DNA of 56,088 bases from positions 1-56,088 of the forward strand of contig JARLGR010000091.1 of the NCBI GenBank assembly GCA_031292665.1, written 5' to 3'. Shown piece by piece: positions 45,964-55,541 of the stretch (the stretch's first letter is position 1; the number at the start of each line of letters is the position of its first letter). Made by a program: the position numbers and the translations under genes. Origin of the DNA: Mycobacterium sp. (lineage in GTDB: Bacteria; Actinomycetota; Actinomycetes; Mycobacteriales; Mycobacteriaceae). A model generated the notes under the pieces. The model did not search any database. It saw nothing but the letters and a program-made list of their open reading frames with translations, and was not told the origin of the DNA.

Positions 45964-46281
45964 TCAGGATTGCGCCTCCGCAAGAAAGCGATCCGTCACT
46001 TCGGGCCCAGTCGAATGCATCTTGATGGACAAGTCCAGTAACCGGTCCTTCGCCTTCTTCGGAAGCAACTCGATGGAGCGGGTAGTGGCCGAATCGTACT
46101 TCGCGCCCGGATACCGCTGCAGGAGCAGGTTTTTCTGCTCTTCGGTCGTATAGATCTCCAGCAGCCTCATGCCGGCGAAGGCCTCGTTCGCCAGGTCGGC
46201 CATGCCGGCATTCTGCAACAGCTCCAGCCGTTCCTCGTTGATCCACACGTTGATCTTGATGTTGCCCGCGGCACTGCTCAC
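45964..46281 (-). CDS. Unrecognised 105-residue protein coupled to ATP sulfurylase
   Basis: I do not recognise a family. The protein starts at GTG 46281 (VSSAAGNIKINVWINEERLE), whose codon overlaps the sat stop TGA as GTGA, so translation is coupled. The predicted content is a short beta start, then mostly charged helices (ADLANEAFAGMRLLEIYTTE, ELLPKKAKDRLLDLSIKM). There is no Cys, membrane helix or signal peptide, so it is a soluble cytosolic protein. Base composition is lower in G+C than nearby mycobacterial genes, like sat. Possible roles are a Sat-binding regulator, a small subunit, or a chaperone. It is not one of the usual cysDNC products. The frame extends upstream over sat, but those residues are not coding here. 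Confidence 0.8.
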   Translation of the reverse strand: MSSAAGNIKINVWINEERLELLQNAGMADLANEAFAGMRLLEIYTTEEQKNLLLQRYPGAKYDSATTRSIELLPKKAKDRLLDLSIKMHSTGPEVTDRFLAEAQS

Positions 46282-47543
46282 GAGTCGAGTCCTTCCAATT
46301 GGTTCACAGTGAAGACTGGGCGTCTGTCTCTGAGGTACTCCTCGGTCACGAAAGGTGAACCCTCGCCGTGCTTGGCGGCGCATTCCATGACGACCTCGAA
46401 TACCTCGTGGCGCATGACTTTCTGCGTCGGCTTCACCTCGTCGGTCAGGATGCTCCGGATCAAGCTGCCGCTGAAGCTCTGGGACTTCGAGTCATGGCCG
46501 CACAGAGCGGAGTTGGTGACTTCCTGGCATTCGGGGCAATACCAGTTCTCGCGGAGGAACACCGGTTTGATACCCAGCTCCGTCCGGTAGTGCTGGAGGA
46601 GATTCTGGGCATCGTAGGGATCGTAGAAGTCGCCGACGCCGGCATGGTCGCGCCCGAACATGTGATGGGTGCATCCGAGATTTGTCCTCAGGATGGCATG
46701 GAAGATCGCCTCGCGTGGTCCCGCATACCGCATGTCCCACAGCGTGAAAGACACCATGTGCACCTCTTTTCGGAAGTACCCACTGGTGTTCAGCTCGTTC
46801 TGTGTCAAGAGTATGGCCTCGTCGATGTAGTCCCCCACCCGCTTCTGGCCGATGATGGCGTTGACCAGCACCCCCGTCTTCAGATCGTCGACGGGCATGT
46901 CCTCGTTGGCGGCGAACCATGCCTGCTTCATCAGTGCCTCGTGGCCGCTATGCGGGACATTCCGGGTCTGATGGGCGACGACGTGCCGCCAGCCCTTTTT
47001 CGTCAGCGCATCAATGTGTTGCCTGGGAGTGAGCCAGAAGCTTTTGAACGGCTCGTGGAAGACCGGCTCGTTGATGAGCGTGATGTCCCCGCCGATGAAC
47101 CTGTTCTCGTAGGCGAGGGTTTTCTTCACCCCGGGGTGCCGGGGGTCCGATGTGCCGTAGGTCTTTTCGGCCATCCGCTCGAGGTCGTACTCGAAGATCT
47201 CGTTGACCTCGAAGATCGCCATCGGGGATCCGAGGTATTCGAGGACGACGCTGCCCCCCTCCTTCACGTCGAGCTTCGCGATGTCATCCGCGGATATATC
47301 GAACACGATCGGGATGCTCCACAGGGTGCCGTCGGGCAGTTGCATCTTGTCCAACGTCCCATCGATTCCTTGCCGGCCCATGAATCCCGTCAGCGGCGTG
47401 AAGAATCCGTAGGAAAGGCTGATGACCTCGTGGGCGGTTGCCTTCGAGATGGCAACGCGGGGCATGCCCTTTATCTGTGCGGCAGCGTTGTCGGTGGACA
47501 CGCGCTCCACGATCGGCTTCCCATTGTGGCCCTTGTACTCCAT
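46278..47543 (-). CDS. sat: Monomer-type ATP sulfurylase with zinc motif
   Basis: A sulfate adenylyltransferase of the single-chain (Sat/PUA-like) family, unlike the heteromeric CysD/CysN of mycobacteria. It makes APS from ATP and sulfate. Motifs are SLSYGFFTPLTGFMG near the start, VVAHQTRNVPHSGHEALM (His191, Arg194) and MFGRDHAGVGDFY (Arg298-Asp299-His300), as in known Sat proteins. A zinc ribbon-like Cys336-x2-Cys339 (CPEC) with Cys348 and His350 (CGHD) is seen, as in archaeal and dissimilatory Sat. Length is 421. ATG 47543 is chosen because GAGG lies 8 bases upstream; a GTG at 47549 is also in frame. It is downstream of cysC on one transcript. By eye the G+C is visibly lower (about 57 percent) than the neighbouring PKS. 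Confidence 0.93.
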   Translation of the reverse strand: MEYKGHNGKPIVERVSTDNAAAQIKGMPRVAISKATAHEVISLSYGFFTPLTGFMGRQGIDGTLDKMQLPDGTLWSIPIVFDISADDIAKLDVKEGGSVVLEYLGSPMAIFEVNEIFEYDLERMAEKTYGTSDPRHPGVKKTLAYENRFIGGDITLINEPVFHEPFKSFWLTPRQHIDALTKKGWRHVVAHQTRNVPHSGHEALMKQAWFAANEDMPVDDLKTGVLVNAIIGQKRVGDYIDEAILLTQNELNTSGYFRKEVHMVSFTLWDMRYAGPREAIFHAILRTNLGCTHHMFGRDHAGVGDFYDPYDAQNLLQHYRTELGIKPVFLRENWYCPECQEVTNSALCGHDSKSQSFSGSLIRSILTDEVKPTQKVMRHEVFEVVMECAAKHGEGSPFVTEEYLRDRRPVFTVNQLEGLDS

Positions 47544-47608
47544 AGTCACGACCTCTTTTTCGAATAGCTCGTCGGTGGTTGCGCTGCGTCAGTCGATGGG
47601 GCCGGCAG

Positions 47609-48301
47609 CTAAACTTCGACCATTCCTTCGCGGGAGTTTTGGTCTGGGGCGAGGGCGGGGATGACTCCCGTCTCCTCGAGGTGAGAAATCACTTCGTCGG
47701 CCAACGTGTCCGCGTCCCGTTGGCCGCCCTCGACACGCAATTCCGGCTGCAGTGGCGGTTCGTAGGGATCGTCAATGCCGGTGAATCCCTTGATCTCTCC
47801 AGCCCGCGCCTTTTTGTAGAGCCCTTTGGGGTCGCGCTGCTCGCAGATCTCTATCGGCGTGTCGATGAAGATCTCCATGAAATCGCCGTCGTCGAGCGTG
47901 GCGCGCACGGAGTCTCGGTCGCGACGATAAGGGCTGATGAAAGCGGTCAGCCCCAGCAGGCCGGCCTCGCAGAACAACTTGGCCACCGCCCCGATCCGCC
48001 GGATGTTCTCTTCGCGGTCCTCGGCCGCAAACCCCAAACCGAAACGGCCGGCGAAGTCCTTGCCGTGGCGTTCCTCCAGAGTCTCCGGTGCGGCGTTGAG
48101 CCCATACCGAACGTTGTCGCCGTCCAGCAGGAAGCTGCGAACGCCCCTCTCGTACAGCTTTTTCTCCACGAGATTGGCCACCGTGCTCTTGCCGCTGGCG
48201 CTCAGACCGGTGAACCAGATAACGCACCCCCGGTGGCCATTGAGCCTCTCGCGGTCATCGCGAGTCACGGTGTGTTGGTGCCAGGTGATGTTATTGACCA
48301 C
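47609..48301 (-). CDS. cysC: Stand-alone APS kinase
   Basis: Phosphorylates APS to PAPS, the sulfate donor for Stf0. The 230-residue protein has the P-loop GLSASGKST (residues 32-40), [12 protein letters not shown] (about 58-69), [20 protein letters not shown] and [12 protein letters not shown], with a lid segment [27 protein letters not shown] 48301 has AGGAG about 7 bases upstream. Mycobacteria usually carry APS kinase fused in CysNC, so a separate copy beside sat and stf0 is unusual. sat follows after 65 bases. The 400 bases upstream to the PKS stop probably hold its promoter. Confidence 0.94.
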   Translation of the reverse strand: MVNNITWHQHTVTRDDRERLNGHRGCVIWFTGLSASGKSTVANLVEKKLYERGVRSFLLDGDNVRYGLNAAPETLEERHGKDFAGRFGLGFAAEDREENIRRIGAVAKLFCEAGLLGLTAFISPYRRDRDSVRATLDDGDFMEIFIDTPIEICEQRDPKGLYKKARAGEIKGFTGIDDPYEPPLQPELRVEGGQRDADTLADEVISHLEETGVIPALAPDQNSREGMVEV

Positions 48302-48701
48302 TTTCAGCTCCTAAGTCGACGTCTCTTTGGTCTCGCCTACGAGTTCGCCCGCGGAAGGGGTCGGGCCCCGCCCGAAGTCGCCGGATGCGGCTCTCACCAC
48401 GTCCGGGGCACAGCCGGCCTCGATCGCGAGTACCGACGAAAACACAACGGCCACTTGCAATCCTCCGCATCACACGTGGCTGACCAACTGGCGAGCCGAG
48501 TACTGGTGGTCTGCGCCACAGGGACCGTTGCCATCGACAGCGGCCCGCTTTTGTGGCGGGCCCACCGCCATCGGGTTTGACGACCTTGGCCGTCCCGCCG
48601 ACGCAGAACCAGTGACTCATTAGTAATCGAACCATGGTCGTCTGACAAGTTAAGTGGGTCAACTTACAGGTGATTTCCGGACGGGTGTCACCATGCTGCC
48701 G
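48302..48701. other. Non-coding spacer between the PKS gene and cysC
   Basis: No convincing gene is present. Short frames of 84-98 codons on both strands have atypical composition and no recognised motif. On the minus strand a TTGTCA box near 48640 with a 17-base spacer before TACTAAT (near 48620) is a weak candidate promoter for cysC-sat. An imperfect palindrome, AAGTT...AACTT, lies nearby at about 48648-48666. The size is larger than typical spacers in this window. Confidence 0.5.
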
Positions 48702-51700
48702 TCAGGACGTTGATGGTGTCGGCTCCGAAGCTGCCAGCTCCTCGCACAGATGCTCCGCCAGGCCTTCGACCGTGGTGATCTTGGCGGGGCTGATGCGGAC
48801 GCCTGTTTCCGTCTCGATGCGGGTCCGGAGTTCCAAGTTACCCAGTGAGTCGAGTCCGTAGTCGGACAATGGCCGATCCGGATCGATCCTGCGCCGCAGC
48901 AGCAGGCTGATCAGTCCGGTCACCAAATGGCGAACCGCCGTCGGCCATTGCTCACGGGGCAGCGCCTTGAGCTCGGCGAGGAACTTGCCCGTGTCCGGGT
49001 TGCCCCGCCCCACCGACTGGAACGCTTCGGCGAAGCGGCTGCGTTGCGCGAAGGCGGACAGCCAAGGCATGCCGACGATGGGCGCATAGCCGGAATACGG
49101 GCGGTCGTAGCGCAGCAGTGTCTGGAACGCGCGGTAGCCCTCAGCCGGCTTGATCGCGACCCCGGTATCTTCGGCCAGTGCGGTGGCGCGGCCGACCTCG
49201 GACCAGGCTCCCCAGGCGATCGCGGTGCCCGGCAGTCCCCGGGCCCGGCGCCAGTGCGCGAACGCGTCCAACCAGCTGTTGGCCGCGGCGTACGCCCCCT
49301 GACCGGGAGATCCCACCAGCGCGGCCGCCGACGAGAACGAGCAGAACCAATCCAGCGGCTGCCCAAGGGTCGCCTCGTGCAGGTTCCAAGCGCCGTAGAC
49401 CTTCGGCGCCCAGCAGCGGTCGATGAGCTCGTCGCCGACATTGGTCAACGTCGCGTCCTCGGCGACCGCCGCCGCGTGCAGCACTCCGCGTACGGGCAAT
49501 CCGGATGCGGTCGCGCACGCCACCAGGCGCCCGGCCGTCGCGGGCTCCGCGATGTCACCGCACTCCACCCGGATGTCGGCCCCGGTTCCGCGCAGCCGCT
49601 CGATGGTCTGCCGGGCCTGCTCATCGGGCGCGGCGCGGGAGTTGAGCACGATCCGTCCGCAGCCCGCGCCGGCCATCTCGCCGGCCAGGAACAATCCGAG
49701 GCCGCCGATGCCGCCGGTGATGATGTAGGCGCCGTCGGCCCGGAACGGGCGCACCTGTTCCGGGGGCACCACGGCCACGCTGCTGCCCGCCCGCGGCATG
49801 TCGAGCACCACCTTGCCGGTGTGCCCGGCGCCGCCGACCAAACGAACCGCGGCGGCCGCCTCGTGGACCGGGTAGTGCGTGGTTTGCGGCAGCGCCAGCT
49901 CACCGGCGGCGGTGCGCCCGTACACGGTGGTCAACAGGCGCCGCACGGTGTCCGGGTGGCTGACCGTCAGCAGCGGCACGTCCACCGCGAACAGTGAAAG
50001 GTTGCGGCGGAACGGGAACAGTCCGAGGTGGGCGTCGCGGTAGATGTCGCGCTTACCCAGTTCGACGAAGCGCCCGCCGAAGGCCAGCAGTTCGATGCCC
50101 GCGCGTCGGGCGGCGCCGGGGAGCGAGTTGAGCACCACGTCGACGCCGTATCCGTCGGTGTCGCGGCGGATCTCGTCGGCGAACTCGGTGCTGCGGGAGT
50201 CGTACACGTGCCCGATGCCCATGTCCCGCAACAGTTGCCGCCGCTGCGGGCTGCCCGCGGTTGCGAAGATCTCGCAACCCACCGACCGGGCGATCGCGAT
50301 GGCCGCCTGTCCGACACCGCCCGTCCCGGAGTGGATCAGCACTTTGTCGGTCGGCGAGATGCGTGCCAGGTCGTGCAGGCTGTACCAGGCGGTCACCGAC
50401 GCGGTCGGCACTGCGGCGGCGTCTTCCAGCGTCATCCCCGGGGGAAGGGTAACCGCGTGCCGGGCGTCGGCGACGACAAACGTGCCCCAGCAACCGTTAC
50501 GGGACATGCCGCCGACGCGGTCGCCGACTTCGTGCTCCGTGACGTCCGGTCCGACAGCGGTCACCACGCCGGCGAAGTCACCGCCCAACTGCTCCTGGTG
50601 ACCCTCGAAGGTGGGATACCGGCCGAAGGCGAGGAGCACGTCGGCGAAGTTGATGGTGGACGCGGTCACCGCGACCTCGACCTCCCCCGGCCCCGGCGCC
50701 GCGCGCTCGAATGCGACGAATTCCAGCGATTCCAGGTCCCCCGGGGTGCGGATCTGCAGGCGCATGCCGTCGCGCGGGTGCTCGACGAGGGTGGTTTGGC
50801 GTTCGGCCGGGCGCAGCGCGCCGGGCCGCAGGCGGGCGGTGTACCACTGGCCGTCGCGCCAGGCGGTCTCGTCTTCTTCCGAGCCGCTGTTCAGCTGCAG
50901 GGCAAGCTGACCGGAGCCGGTCGCGGCGTCGACATCGATCTGGGTTGCACCCAGATGCGGATATTCCGCATCGATCACCCGCATCAGCCCGCGCAGTCCG
51001 GCCTGTTCGAGGTTGGCCAGATCGCCGGTGGTCACGCTGGCGGCATTCCTGGTCACCAGGAACAGCCGGGGCGGCTCGACCTCGAGTTCCGAAAGCTCAC
51101 GGGCGATGGACACCAGGTGGGATACGTAGTCCCGGCCGCGCCGCAGCTCGGCGGACCGGTCCGGGCCGGCGGCCTGCGGGGCGGTCACCACGACGACGCC
51201 GGCGAGGCCGTTGAGGTCCCCGTGCGCCGCGTGGCCGTTGATGGCGGCCAGCGACAGCAGCGAACGCAGCTGGGCGGTGTCAACCGGGCCGGGCCGCAAA
51301 GGCGCCGTCGTGCAACGTGATCCGTCAGCGTTCAACGCCTCGCCGAGCCGGGTGGTCAGCGGATCCTCGTGGGACACGGTGTCGGACACGGCGAGCAGCA
51401 GCCAGGATCCCGGCTGGGTCGGTGTCGCCTCGGGCAGTTCGCGAGGCTCCCATTCGATGGTCAACAGCCGCTCGTTGAGCAGCCGCTGAGCCTGTTCTTG
51501 CTCGGAAGACCCGCCGGCCATCCGCAGCCCCTCGACGGTCAACAGCACGGCGCCCGCCCGGTCCAGCACCTCGAGGTCGGCCTCACACCGGCCGGGCCGC
51601 GACGAGGTGATCCGGGTGAGGCAGTAGTGCGCGTTGCGCGTCGTCTGGTAGTTGCGCAACCTGCGCACACCGACGGGCAACAGCAGACCGCCGGCGCCCG

Positions 51701-54700
51701 CCTGCCGCACCTCGGGGTGGACGATGACCGACTGGAAGCACGCGTCCAGCAATGCCGGGTGCGTCGTGTAGGACAGCTGCTGTGAGCGGATCGCCCCGGG
51801 CAGAGCGACCTCGGCCAGCACGGTGGTGATCTCGCCTTCGGCAACCAGTGTTGCGGTCAGGCCTGAGAAGACCGGACCGTACTGAACGCCCGCCGCGTCG
51901 AACGCCTTTCGTAGTTCGGCGCCGTCCATGCGGCATGGATGGTCGGCGATCAGCGCCTCGATGTCGTGCGCGGGCGGCTGCTGCAGCCCCGCCTGGTCCG
52001 CGCCGTCAGCTATCCCCCCCTCCAAGGCGTGCAGGACCGCGCCGGCGCGGCGGATGCGGTCACCCTCCTCGTAGGTGTCGACGGTGAACTCGAGGACGCC
52101 GGGAGCCAAGACCGTGGCTGCGGAGGAGGCCTGCGTCTCCTCGGCCAGGAGCGTCTGTTCGAACTTGATGTCCCGGACCTCGGAGGATTCACCTATCGTT
52201 GCGCGCGCCGCGGCCAATGCCATCTCGCAGTAGGCGGCACCGGGCAGCGCGGCCATGTTGTGAATCTGGTGGTCGCCCAGCCACGGGTGCGCCTCGGTGC
52301 CGACGTCACCCTGCCAGACGTGGCGCTCCGGCTCCTCATGCAGGTGCACGTGCGCGCCGAGCAGGGGATGAACGGCCTGGACCGAGCCGTCGTGTGTCTG
52401 GTCGCCCGCCTCGCGGCTGAGCAGCAGCTCGCGGTGCGTCCAGGTCGGCAGCGGCGCGTCCACCAGACACCCCGAGGGGTACTGGACGGAGAAGTCCACC
52501 GCGGCGCCGGCGCTGTGCACGTCGGCGACGAAGCCGCGCAACCCGAAGGGCAACTCTTGCTCGCGCCGCATGGCCGCCAGCGCGGTGATGGGCATGTCCA
52601 GGTTGGCGGCGTTCTGCTCGACTGCGTGGGTGAGCAGCGGGTGCGGCGCAAGCTCTGCGAAAACCCGGAAGCCGTCTTTGAGGGCCGCCTGCGCGGCCGC
52701 GGCGAATCGCACTGTGTAACGGAGGTTTTCGGCCCAGTAGTCGGCATCGAACGACGGCCGGTCCTTTGGGTTCCACAGCGTTGCGGAGTAGTACGGCACT
52801 TCGGGCGCCTTGGCCTCGATGTCGGCGAGGGCCTCGACGAGTTCGTCGAGGATCGGATCCACCTGCGGCGAGTGGGAGGCGACGTCCACGGCCACCTCGC
52901 GCGCCATCACGTCCTGCTGCTGCCAGGCCGCGACCAGGTCGCGGATGGCCTCGGTGTCGCCACCGACGACGGTCGAGGCGGGCGAGGCCACCACGGAGAG
53001 CGCCACATTGGAGATTCCGCGGATGGACAGCTCCGACAGCACCTGTTGGCCGGGCATTTCCACCGACGCCATGGCACCGCTACCGGAGATGCGCTTCATC
53101 AACCGCGATGCCCGGCAGATGACGCGCACCCCGTCCTCGACCGACAGCGCCCCGGCGACGACGGCCGCCGCGGACTCACCGAGCGAATGCCCGATGACGG
53201 CGCCGGGACGCACCCCGTGGGACTTCATCGTCTCGGCCAGCGCGACCTGCATCGCAAAGATTGTCGGCTGGACGCGGTCGATGCCGGTGACCTTCTCCGG
53301 GGCCGACATCGCCTTGGTCACCGAAAAGCCGGACTCCTCGGCGATCAGCGGCTCGATCGCGGCGATCGTGGCGGCGAAGACCGGCTCCGTGGCCAGTAGC
53401 TCGGCCCCCATCCCGGGCCACTGCGAACCCTGCCCGGAGAACACCCACACCGGGCCCCGGTCGCCCTGGCCCACGGCAGGCTCGTACGGCAAGTCGCTGT
53501 CGGCGACTTCGCGCAGGGCCTTGCTGAGCTGATTGAAGTCGCTCGCCGAGACGACCGTCCGGACCGGCCGGTGCGCGCGGCGCCGGGACAGCGTGTAGCC
53601 GAGGTCCCGCGGGCCGGCACCGCTTGGGTCGCTGCCGTGTTCGTCGAGCCAATCAGCCAGGCGGGCGGCCGTGACGCGCAGTTGCTCGGCCGACGTGGCC
53701 GAAATCGGAAAGAGCAGCGGTCCGTCGGCCTGCGGTGTGGCCGCCGGTTCGTCAGGGGCCTGCGCAGGTGTGCGCTCCGGGGCCTGCTCCAGAATGGCGT
53801 GCACGTTGGTGCCGGACATCCCGTATGACGACACCGCGGCGCGCCGTGGGTGGGGGCGGTTGGTGGGCCAGGGTGTGTTGGCCTGCGGCACGAAGAGTTC
53901 GGTCTTGATCTCGGCAATCTGATCGGGCAGGCGAGTGAAGTGCAAGTTCTGGGGGACCATGCCGTGCTGGAGCGCCAGGATCGCCTTCATCAGCCCCAGC
54001 GCTCCGGAGGTGGAGTGCATGTGGCCGAAGTTGGTCTTCACCGACCCCAGCGCACACGGGCCGTCCGTTCCGTACACGGCGGCCAGGCTCGCGTACTCGA
54101 TGAGGTCCCCGACTGGTATGCCGGTTCCGTGCGCCTCCACGAAACCGATCGTGGAGGCCTCGACCCCCGCGGCGGCCAGGGCGCTCTGGTAGACGGCGAC
54201 CTGCGCCGTCTCCGATGGCGTCGCGATGTCCACGGTGCGGCCATCCTGATTGGCGGCCGTGCCGCGCAGGACCGCGAGGACGCGATCACCATCGCGCTCG
54301 GCATCCGGCAGACGTTTGAGGAGCAGCACGACACAACCCTCGCCGGACACGAACCCGTCCGCCGCGGCGTCGAACGCGTGGCACTTACCGGTGGGCGACA
54401 CCATGCCCTGCAGCGAACCGGTGATCGACCTGCGCGGTTCCAGGGTCACGACGACGCCACCCGCCAGCGCGAGGTCGCTTTCGCCCCTGTCCAGGCTGAC
54501 GCAGGCCTGGTGTACCGCCATCAACCCGGAGGAACAGGCCGTGTCCACCGTGAACGCGGGTCCATGGAGCCCGAGCGCGTAGGCCACCCGGCCCGACGCG
54601 AGGCTGGGACTGGTGCCGGAAGATCCGTATGGCCCGTCGGCGGCCCCGATCTCCACGGTCAGCATTTCGTAGTCGCCGTGCGTCAGGCCGACGAAGACGC

Positions 54701-55067
54701 CGGCCTGTGACTGTGCCAACGAGGACGGGTCGAGTCCTGCGTGTTCGATCGCGTCCCACGACGATTCCAGCAGCAAGCGATGCTGCGGGTCGATCGCGAT
54801 GGCCTCGCGCTCGGTCATGCCGAAAAAATCGCAGTCAAAGCCCCCGACGTCGTCCAGGAAGGCACCCCACCGCGTCACCGACCGGCCGGGCACGCCGGGT
54901 TCGGGGTCGTAGAACTTGTCCGCGTCCCACCGCTCCGAGGGAACCTCGCCCACAAAGTCGTCGCCACGCAACAACGCCCCCCACAGGCGTTCCGGGGAAT
55001 CGATGCCACCGGGAAGTCGGCAGGCCATGCCGATGACGGCAACGGGCGTGGCAGTTTCGGCACGCAA
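48702..55067 (-). CDS. Mas/Pks2-type iterative type I polyketide synthase
   Basis: A single-module reducing PKS predicted to build methyl-branched acyl chains. The order is KS (about residues 5-430, Cys in [14 protein letters not shown], His in [11 protein letters not shown] and [10 protein letters not shown]), AT ([14 protein letters not shown] near 626; VASHSPQV suggesting methylmalonyl use), DH (HPWLGDHQ near 926), ER ([12 protein letters not shown] near 1580), KR ([13 protein letters not shown] near 1780) and ACP ([11 protein letters not shown] near 2070). TTG 55067 is chosen because Mas-like proteins begin just before TPVAVIGM. It gives 2121 residues, close to Mas (2111) and Pks2 (2126), with GGGGGA upstream. 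The frame is open to ATG 55160. Its place and strand match pks3/pks4 of M. tuberculosis. Confidence 0.93.
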   Translation of the reverse strand: MRAETATPVAVIGMACRLPGGIDSPERLWGALLRGDDFVGEVPSERWDADKFYDPEPGVPGRSVTRWGAFLDDVGGFDCDFFGMTEREAIAIDPQHRLLLESSWDAIEHAGLDPSSLAQSQAGVFVGLTHGDYEMLTVEIGAADGPYGSSGTSPSLASGRVAYALGLHGPAFTVDTACSSGLMAVHQACVSLDRGESDLALAGGVVVTLEPRRSITGSLQGMVSPTGKCHAFDAAADGFVSGEGCVVLLLKRLPDAERDGDRVLAVLRGTAANQDGRTVDIATPSETAQVAVYQSALAAAGVEASTIGFVEAHGTGIPVGDLIEYASLAAVYGTDGPCALGSVKTNFGHMHSTSGALGLMKAILALQHGMVPQNLHFTRLPDQIAEIKTELFVPQANTPWPTNRPHPRRAAVSSYGMSGTNVHAILEQAPERTPAQAPDEPAATPQADGPLLFPISATSAEQLRVTAARLADWLDEHGSDPSGAGPRDLGYTLSRRRAHRPVRTVVSASDFNQLSKALREVADSDLPYEPAVGQGDRGPVWVFSGQGSQWPGMGAELLATEPVFAATIAAIEPLIAEESGFSVTKAMSAPEKVTGIDRVQPTIFAMQVALAETMKSHGVRPGAVIGHSLGESAAAVVAGALSVEDGVRVICRASRLMKRISGSGAMASVEMPGQQVLSELSIRGISNVALSVVASPASTVVGGDTEAIRDLVAAWQQQDVMAREVAVDVASHSPQVDPILDELVEALADIEAKAPEVPYYSATLWNPKDRPSFDADYWAENLRYTVRFAAAAQAALKDGFRVFAELAPHPLLTHAVEQNAANLDMPITALAAMRREQELPFGLRGFVADVHSAGAAVDFSVQYPSGCLVDAPLPTWTHRELLLSREAGDQTHDGSVQAVHPLLGAHVHLHEEPERHVWQGDVGTEAHPWLGDHQIHNMAALPGAAYCEMALAAARATIGESSEVRDIKFEQTLLAEETQASSAATVLAPGVLEFTVDTYEEGDRIRRAGAVLHALEGGIADGADQAGLQQPPAHDIEALIADHPCRMDGAELRKAFDAAGVQYGPVFSGLTATLVAEGEITTVLAEVALPGAIRSQQLSYTTHPALLDACFQSVIVHPEVRQAGAGGLLLPVGVRRLRNYQTTRNAHYCLTRITSSRPGRCEADLEVLDRAGAVLLTVEGLRMAGGSSEQEQAQRLLNERLLTIEWEPRELPEATPTQPGSWLLLAVSDTVSHEDPLTTRLGEALNADGSRCTTAPLRPGPVDTAQLRSLLSLAAINGHAAHGDLNGLAGVVVVTAPQAAGPDRSAELRRGRDYVSHLVSIARELSELEVEPPRLFLVTRNAASVTTGDLANLEQAGLRGLMRVIDAEYPHLGATQIDVDAATGSGQLALQLNSGSEEDETAWRDGQWYTARLRPGALRPAERQTTLVEHPRDGMRLQIRTPGDLESLEFVAFERAAPGPGEVEVAVTASTINFADVLLAFGRYPTFEGHQEQLGGDFAGVVTAVGPDVTEHEVGDRVGGMSRNGCWGTFVVADARHAVTLPPGMTLEDAAAVPTASVTAWYSLHDLARISPTDKVLIHSGTGGVGQAAIAIARSVGCEIFATAGSPQRRQLLRDMGIGHVYDSRSTEFADEIRRDTDGYGVDVVLNSLPGAARRAGIELLAFGGRFVELGKRDIYRDAHLGLFPFRRNLSLFAVDVPLLTVSHPDTVRRLLTTVYGRTAAGELALPQTTHYPVHEAAAAVRLVGGAGHTGKVVLDMPRAGSSVAVVPPEQVRPFRADGAYIITGGIGGLGLFLAGEMAGAGCGRIVLNSRAAPDEQARQTIERLRGTGADIRVECGDIAEPATAGRLVACATASGLPVRGVLHAAAVAEDATLTNVGDELIDRCWAPKVYGAWNLHEATLGQPLDWFCSFSSAAALVGSPGQGAYAAANSWLDAFAHWRRARGLPGTAIAWGAWSEVGRATALAEDTGVAIKPAEGYRAFQTLLRYDRPYSGYAPIVGMPWLSAFAQRSRFAEAFQSVGRGNPDTGKFLAELKALPREQWPTAVRHLVTGLISLLLRRRIDPDRPLSDYGLDSLGNLELRTRIETETGVRISPAKITTVEGLAEHLCEELAASEPTPSTS

Positions 55068-55541
55068 TGCGCGGTCCCCCGTTCTCGCCCGACCGGTTGG
55101 GCAGTCGGTCCAAATGCTGAGCGAAGCCCGTGCGCGCCTGCGCGCACCCGTTCCATGCATCCGGGTCCAGGATTGGTGATATGCAAATGTCAGCTTACCG
55201 ACCTGGAACTACGTCAGCTTAACGGTACGAACGCACCCCGCGGCGTCGAGTCGGACCTCCGGGTGAACGCGAAAACCACTCAGCCAGTGCGGAATTCTGC
55301 CATTCCCCCAGCGTCAGCAGTCACTTCACCCAGCCGGCTACCGTCGACCACGGGGCAGCCCGGCGCGACACGGAGATCTCAGCAAGAAATCGTCGACCGC
55401 CACCGCAGCGTGCGCGGCGGGGGTGGAACCTAAGATGTCGAAATCGTATTTTGCCCAGGGCAATTCAGCGTAGCCACTGCGCCGATCTCGCGTAGCCGCA
55501 CCGCGAAGCCGCGGCCTGTTCGGCAGGAGTCGGTTTGTTAC
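55068..55541. other. Spacer upstream of the PKS gene
   Basis: Apart from the open 5' extension of the PKS frame (to 55160), no gene is seen in these bases. The part from 55170 to 55450 is lower in G+C than the flanks, as expected of a promoter region. On the minus strand a TACGAT box (55448-55443) is the best -10-like hexamer, without a clear -35. No hairpin terminator for the downstream minus-strand gene was found. Confidence 0.4.

Noticed and set aside
48327..48648. Small frames on both strands between PKS and cysC
   Set aside because: No ribosome site, no motif and unconvincing composition; treated as spacer.
50028..51320. 430-codon plus-strand frame within the PKS
   Set aside because: Antisense to the ER and linker regions of the PKS, with shadow-like composition.
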